Assembly (NCBI GenBank): GCA_030453285.1
Contig: JAKDKP010000055.1
Location: 1-9,010 of the forward strand
Length of the DNA: 9,010 nt
Direction: 5' to 3'
Origin: Propionibacteriales bacterium
GTDB taxonomy: Bacteria > Actinomycetota > Actinomycetes > Propionibacteriales > Propionibacteriaceae
The notes under the pieces were generated by a model, which was not told where the DNA came from, ran no database searches, and saw only the letters and a list, made by a program, of their open reading frames with translations. A program made the translations under genes and the position numbers. Below, one piece after another: positions 5,725-9,010 of this stretch (position 1 is its first letter; each line of letters starts with the position of its first letter).

Positions 5725-6681
5725 TCAGCCCTTGATCTGCTTCACCTTGTCGGTCGCCTGGGGCAACACCTCGTGCAGGTCGCCGACGATGCCGAGGTCG
5801 GCGATCGCAAAGATCGGTGCCTCCTCGTCGGAATTGATCACCACGATGTTCTTCGAGGTCTGCATGCCGGCCCGGTGCTGGATCGCTCCGGAGATGCCGG
5901 CCGCGATGTAGAGCTGCGGCGACACCGTCTTGCCGGTCTGGCCGACCTGGTAGGAGTGCGGGTACCACCCGGAGTCGACGGCGACACGCGAGGCGCCAAC
6001 GGCGGCCCCCAGCACGTCGGCCAATCCTTCCACCGCGGAGAAGTCGCCCTTGGTGCCGTTGCCACCGGAGACCACGATCCGGGCCTCGGTGAGCTCCGGA
6101 CGACCTGAGGCAGCCTTCGGCTCGCTCTTGGTGATCCTCGCTCGCTTGGCACCTTCGGAGATGGTCACCTGGGCGGCCTCGACGGTGCCGTCCGCCGGGG
6201 CTGCCTGTGCCGCGACGGAGTTGGGCTTGACCGTCACGACGGCTGGCTGTCCACCGACGGAGGCCGTGACGGTCCAGTCGCCGGCGAACACCGACTGCTC
6301 GGTCGAGACGCTGCCCTCACCGCCGGTGACCCCGACGGCGTTGGTGATCAGTCCGGCGTTGATGCGTACGGCAAGTCGTCCGGCCACCTCGTTGAGTTCG
6401 AGGGTCGCCGGGGCCAGGACCAGGGCGGCGCCGGTCTGCTCGATGAGTTGAGCGACAGCCTCGACCTTCGGTGCGACGAGGGCGGAGTCGACGGCTTCGT
6501 CGGTGACCGTGAGGTTCTTGGTGGCTCCGTACACAGCGAGCCTGGTGGCCGTCAGTTCGGCACCGGCCCCGAAGGCCACGGCGATCGGGTCACCGAAACC
6601 TGCGGCAATGGTGAGGACCTCGAGAGTGGGCTTGGTGACCTCACCTGCGATGTGGTCGGTGATCACGAGAACGTTCGTCAT
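5725..6681 (-). CDS. etfA: Electron transfer flavoprotein subunit alpha
   Basis: The 318-residue protein has an N-terminal domain (1-about 190) and the conserved FAD-binding C-terminal domain. The FAD segments are RIVVSGGNG (201-209), [21 protein letters not shown] (231-251), [16 protein letters not shown] (254-269) and KNIVVINSD (277-285). With EtfB it forms the soluble cytoplasmic heterodimer that accepts electrons from acyl-CoA dehydrogenases and other flavin dehydrogenases and passes them to an ETF:quinone oxidoreductase. The ATG at 6681 follows AAAGGAG at good distance. It lies 18 bases downstream of etfB, so the two are co-transcribed. The length matches the family, and no damage is visible. 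The downstream gap holds a REP-like element. Confidence 0.96.
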   Translation of the reverse strand: MTNVLVITDHIAGEVTKPTLEVLTIAAGFGDPIAVAFGAGAELTATRLAVYGATKNLTVTDEAVDSALVAPKVEAVAQLIEQTGAALVLAPATLELNEVAGRLAVRINAGLITNAVGVTGGEGSVSTEQSVFAGDWTVTASVGGQPAVVTVKPNSVAAQAAPADGTVEAAQVTISEGAKRARITKSEPKAASGRPELTEARIVVSGGNGTKGDFSAVEGLADVLGAAVGASRVAVDSGWYPHSYQVGQTGKTVSPQLYIAAGISGAIQHRAGMQTSKNIVVINSDEEAPIFAIADLGIVGDLHEVLPQATDKVKQIKG

Positions 6682-6699
6682 GGTGGTGCTCCTTTGTCC

Positions 6700-7482
6700 T
6701 CAGAGGTACTTGCCGGCGGAGAGGAAGTCAGCCAGCGCCTGCGCGCCTGAGCCGTCTTCGTCGGTGACGATCTGTCCGGCCTGCTTGGGCGGCCGTTCGG
6801 TGGTCTGGGTGACCGTGGTCAGGGCTGCGTCCAGACCGACGGGGACGCCGGCCAGGTCAAGATCAGCCAAGGTCCACTCGTCGACCGGCTTCTTCTTGGC
6901 CGCCAGAATGCCCTTCATTGACGGGTAGCGGGCCTCGCCGGACTGATCGGTGACGCTGACCACGGCGGGCAACTCGGCCTCGACGGTCTGGCTGGTGACA
7001 TCGGAATCGCGGCGGATGGTGACGGCCTGACCGTTCACGCCCACTTCGGAGCCGAAGGTCAGGGCCGGCCAGTCGAGCCGTTCGGCGACCATGGCCGGGA
7101 CGACGCCCATTCCGCCGTCGGTGGAGCTCATCCCGCAGACCACCAGGTCAGCGCCGATCTTGCGTACGGCTGCGGCCAGGATGGCGCTGGTGGCCACGGC
7201 ATCCGAGCCGTGCACGGACTCGTCGTTCACGTGCACTCCGCCGTCGGCACCCATCTGCAGCGAACGCTTGATGGCGTCAGCGGCGTCGTCGGGACCAACG
7301 GTCAACGCGATCACCTCGGCGTCATCGACCTCGTCCTTGATCTGCAGGGACTGCTCGATGGCGTACTCGTCCAGTTCGGACAGCAGGCCGTCGGCACCCT
7401 CACGGTCAACGGTCCCGTCGTCGAGGAACCCCCGATCACCCTTGGCGTCGGGCACGTACTTCACCAGTGCGACGATCTTCAT
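6700..7482 (-). CDS. etfB: Electron transfer flavoprotein subunit beta
   Basis: The 260-residue protein begins MKIVALVKYVPD, the standard EtfB start. Key regions are ELDEYAIEQSLQIKD (36-50), CGMSSTDGGMGVVPAMVAE (116-134, nucleotide-binding region) and the ETF-beta signature from VEAELPAVVSV (167-177) to YPSMKGILAAKKKP (186-199). EtfB binds AMP and pairs with EtfA. The ATG at 7482 has GGAG five bases upstream; the frame extends 41 codons further, but that part is not ETF-like and covers the promoter region. It is the first gene of an etfBA unit behind a 130-base regulatory gap. No dehydrogenase lies beside it, so it probably serves several flavoenzymes encoded elsewhere. Confidence 0.96.
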   Translation of the reverse strand: MKIVALVKYVPDAKGDRGFLDDGTVDREGADGLLSELDEYAIEQSLQIKDEVDDAEVIALTVGPDDAADAIKRSLQMGADGGVHVNDESVHGSDAVATSAILAAAVRKIGADLVVCGMSSTDGGMGVVPAMVAERLDWPALTFGSEVGVNGQAVTIRRDSDVTSQTVEAELPAVVSVTDQSGEARYPSMKGILAAKKKPVDEWTLADLDLAGVPVGLDAALTTVTQTTERPPKQAGQIVTDEDGSGAQALADFLSAGKYL

Positions 7483-7556
7483 CTCACTCCACTCACAGTC
7501 GGTGTCGGCCGCGTTCGGTTGGGATCGCGCGCCGTCGTCCACGATGGTCCGAGCAT

Positions 7557-7573
7557 ATATTACCCACGAGTAA
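7557..7573 (-). promoter_or_regulatory. Putative etfBA promoter -10 overlapping an inverted-repeat operator
   Basis: On the minus strand TTACTCGTGGGTAA (7573-7560) is an inverted repeat with arms TTACTC and TTACCC, one mismatch, around a central GT. It overlaps TAATAT (7562-7557), a good TAnnnT -10 hexamer, about 75 bases before the etfB start. This is the only AT-rich patch in the gap. The matching -35 is poor. A repressor bound here would block the promoter; TetR-type regulators of fatty-acid genes often use short palindromes of this kind, but the regulator is unknown. Confidence 0.5.
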
Positions 7574-7582
7574 CTTCGCTCA

Positions 7583-7602
7583 CGCCCTCCTTCCGAAGGG
7601 CG
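7583..7602 (-). terminator. Hairpin after the acyltransferase gene, possible terminator
   Basis: CGCCCT and AGGGCG form a six-pair stem with an eight-base loop, starting about ten bases beyond the TAA stop of the acyltransferase gene. An alternative inner pairing CCTT-CGG-AAGG also exists. There is no T-tract, so this is at best a weak or non-canonical terminator; it also sits at the expected -35 position of the etfB promoter. Confidence 0.35.
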
Positions 7603-7612
7603 CACCCTGAGG

Positions 7613-8356
7613 TTAGTCCGCCCTTACCTCTCCGTCCTCACCGACCCCCCGCTTGTCCCGCTCGATCCCGTGGCCGCCAGCCATGGCCCGCCGCACCTGC
7701 TCGGCGGCCTCGGCACCCAGCGCATCGACGTAGCTGCGCAGCACGGCATCGTCGGCGAAGCGCTGATCCCGATTGGCGACCACCCTGGCCGGGACGCCGG
7801 CCACGATCGACCTGGCCGGGACCACCCCTCGTACGACGGCCCCGGCGGCAGCCACCGACCCGTCACCAAGATCAGTTCCACGTACGAGTACCACGTGCGA
7901 GGCGATCCAACAGTCCGCCCCGATGCGTACCGGAGACTTCACCAACCCCTGGTCCTTGATCGGCACCTGCGGATCGGCAGTGACATGGTCGAAGTCGCAG
8001 ACGTACACCCGGTCGCCGATGATCGTCCTGGCACCGATCTCGGTGTCCAGCCAGCAGTTCACCGTGAGGTCGTGGCCCAGCACGGCCTTCTCCCCCACGC
8101 GCAGCACACCTTCGTGGGCACGCAGGCGCACGCCGTCGGCCAGGTGCGCCCAGCGACCGATGATCAACTTCGCCTTCTCCGCGTCGACGGTGAGCTCCAC
8201 CCTCTTGCCCAGGAAGCAGAAACCTTCGAACTCCACGTTGGGATGCCGGAGCCGCGCCCACGCGTACCGGATCGCCTGGACGAGGTGGTCCGGGGTCCAG
8301 AATCCGTTGCGCAGCAACCACCCCAAGGTCTTGATCATGCTGCCTGACCGACTCAT
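7613..8356 (-). CDS. Left-handed beta-helix (hexapeptide-repeat) acyltransferase
   Basis: The 247-residue protein has an N-terminal region with a hydrophobic helix (about 8-35). A hexapeptide-repeat beta-helix runs from about 43 to 192, with repeats such as LIIGRWAHLADGVRL, LRVGEKAVLGHDLTV, TEIGARTIIGDRVYV, VRIGADCWIASHVVL and SVAAAGAVVRGVVP. His124 in CDFDHVTADPQVP fits the catalytic histidine of maltose/NodL/virginiamycin-type O-acetyltransferases. The family works as trimers and acetylates sugars or related hydroxyl groups; the substrate is unknown. The charged tail (230-247) is probably disordered. The ATG at 8356 has GGAGG four bases upstream and overlaps the MerR gene's stop as ATGA, so the two are translated from one message. 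Confidence 0.87.
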   Translation of the reverse strand: MSRSGSMIKTLGWLLRNGFWTPDHLVQAIRYAWARLRHPNVEFEGFCFLGKRVELTVDAEKAKLIIGRWAHLADGVRLRAHEGVLRVGEKAVLGHDLTVNCWLDTEIGARTIIGDRVYVCDFDHVTADPQVPIKDQGLVKSPVRIGADCWIASHVVLVRGTDLGDGSVAAAGAVVRGVVPARSIVAGVPARVVANRDQRFADDAVLRSYVDALGAEAAEQVRRAMAGGHGIERDKRGVGEDGEVRAD

Positions 8357-8961
8357 GACTCCTCCGTACGAGACATCCCGAAGCGTGCCACCGAGTGGTG
8401 CACGTGGCCGACCGATCTCAGGGCGAGCAGCACCGGAGCCATCAACGCTGTGCCCACCAACACGTACTCGGCGGCCGCCTCGTCGGACTCCTCGGGAATC
8501 CCGTCCACCTCGGCCGCAGCCAGCTCACCGGCCAGTCGTCCCATCAACGAGACGATGCCCTCCGGCGGTCGGAAACCGCTGGACTCCACAGCCTCCAGTG
8601 CGTCTTCGAGCTCGACCAACGGCGCACACCCCACGGGAATCTGCCACCCCAGGTCAGCCACCACGGTATCCGCGCGCGGCGTCTGCCTGGACTCGTCGCC
8701 GCCGATGACGTCACCGAGCAGGTCCACCAGATCGCCGGGCGGATTGTCCACGGCGGTCACGACCTGACGTACACGCTCGAGAGGCAGACCGACCGATTCC
8801 ACCAAGGCACGGATCAGGCGCAGTCGACGGACATGACTCTGGTCGTAGCGGGCCCGGGTGGCCGAGACTCGCGCACCGGGAGCAACCAGCCCCTCTCGCA
8901 GGTAGTACTTGATCGTCGGCACCGCAACCCCCGATGCGACAGCCAGCTCCGACATCTGCAC
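8353..8961 (-). CDS. MerR-family transcriptional regulator
   Basis: The 202-residue protein starts with a winged HTH: MSELAVASGVAVPTIKYYLREGL (3-25), then the wing and RARYDQSHVRRLRLIRALVESVGLPLERVRQVV (36-68), which is diagnostic of MerR. The rest is a dimer helix and an effector domain without the metal-binding cysteines of MerR/CueR types, so it probably senses an organic ligand or nothing. The GTG at 8961 is chosen because AAGGAGG lies five bases before it and the HTH then begins at residue 3, as usual; the GTG at 8991 would put the ribosome-binding site inside the coding region. The stop overlaps the acyltransferase start (ATGA). It probably regulates its own operon through the inverted repeat just upstream. 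Confidence 0.9.
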   Translation of the reverse strand: MQMSELAVASGVAVPTIKYYLREGLVAPGARVSATRARYDQSHVRRLRLIRALVESVGLPLERVRQVVTAVDNPPGDLVDLLGDVIGGDESRQTPRADTVVADLGWQIPVGCAPLVELEDALEAVESSGFRPPEGIVSLMGRLAGELAAAEVDGIPEESDEAAAEYVLVGTALMAPVLLALRSVGHVHHSVARFGMSRTEES

Positions 8962-8977
8962 GGCACCCTCCTTGACA

Positions 8978-9008
8978 TTGGGTAGTGACACTATCCATTC
9001 TTGGGTAG
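8978..9008 (-). promoter_or_regulatory. MerR promoter/operator: TAGTGACACTA palindrome and repeated TTGGGTAG
   Basis: On the plus strand TAGTG-A-CACTA (8983-8993) is a perfect 11-base inverted repeat. TTGGGTAG occurs at 8978-8985 and 9001-9008, 23 bases apart. On the minus strand TAGTGT (8993-8988) could be the -10 of the MerR gene, 26 bases before the GTG start. Such an arrangement suits autoregulation by the MerR protein. The -35 region is at or beyond the window edge. Confidence 0.5.
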
Positions 9009-9010
9009 CA

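Noticed and set aside
5609..5968. N-terminal extension of the PPOX frame up to 5968
   Set aside because: It runs through the intergenic REP-like element and the 3' part of etfA and has no PPOX character; MQITTLEQLR at 5608 fits the family.
7483..7605. N-terminal extension of EtfB up to 7605
   Set aside because: EtfB proteins start with MKIVxLVKxVPD. The extension covers the promoter and inverted repeat, and a ribosome-binding site precedes 7482.
1..9010. Mobile elements, CRISPR arrays, tRNA/rRNA genes, toxin-antitoxin or defence genes
   Set aside because: No transposase or integrase motifs, regular spaced repeats, tRNA-like folds or defence-domain signatures were seen on either strand.

Overview
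The window is high-GC DNA, with G or C at most third codon positions and GTG used as a start. It carries actinobacterial-style protein families: a mycothiol-type DinB/maleylpyruvate isomerase relative, an MSMEG_1061-like flavin protein and an actinobacterial ETF pair. This suggests an actinomycete, possibly of the Propionibacteriales or a related order; the exact lineage is an inference. It reads as ordinary chromosome, densely packed with short intergenic gaps. I saw no tRNA, rRNA, insertion sequence, CRISPR array or origin. No gene-free stretch exceeds about 145 bases.

Left block (about 1-2865, all on the minus strand, in transcription order): a small DinB-like metal-binding enzyme (2865-2329); a 103-residue two-helix membrane protein (2294-1983); a 142-base gap that holds a possible 26-codon ORF; a ketoacyl-ACP synthase III-like enzyme (1840-704); and a heme-oxygenase-fold, probably iron-dependent oxidase (707 to the left edge, 3' end cut). 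The last two overlap by ATGA and look like the first two genes of a small biosynthetic operon that runs off the window. This is the most interesting part.

Middle block: an AraC-family regulator (2959-3780, plus strand) is divergent from the DinB-like gene and converges on a tandem double-GNAT acetyltransferase (4920-3808, minus). A PPOX-type flavin protein (5608-4994, minus) lies upstream of the acetyltransferase. The AraC and GNAT stop codons each sit in one copy of a 14-base direct repeat.

Right block (minus strand): a MerR-family regulator (8961-8353) overlaps a left-handed beta-helix acyltransferase (8356-7613) by ATGA. After a 130-base gap with a hairpin, a promoter-like element and an inverted repeat come etfB (7482-6700) and etfA (6681-5725). 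EtfB and EtfA form the heterodimer that carries electrons from acyl-CoA dehydrogenases and similar flavoenzymes to the respiratory chain. A REP-like intergenic sequence separates etfA from the PPOX gene. Apart from the KASIII/oxidase pair the content is largely conventional, and I did not find a clear new defence or mobile system.
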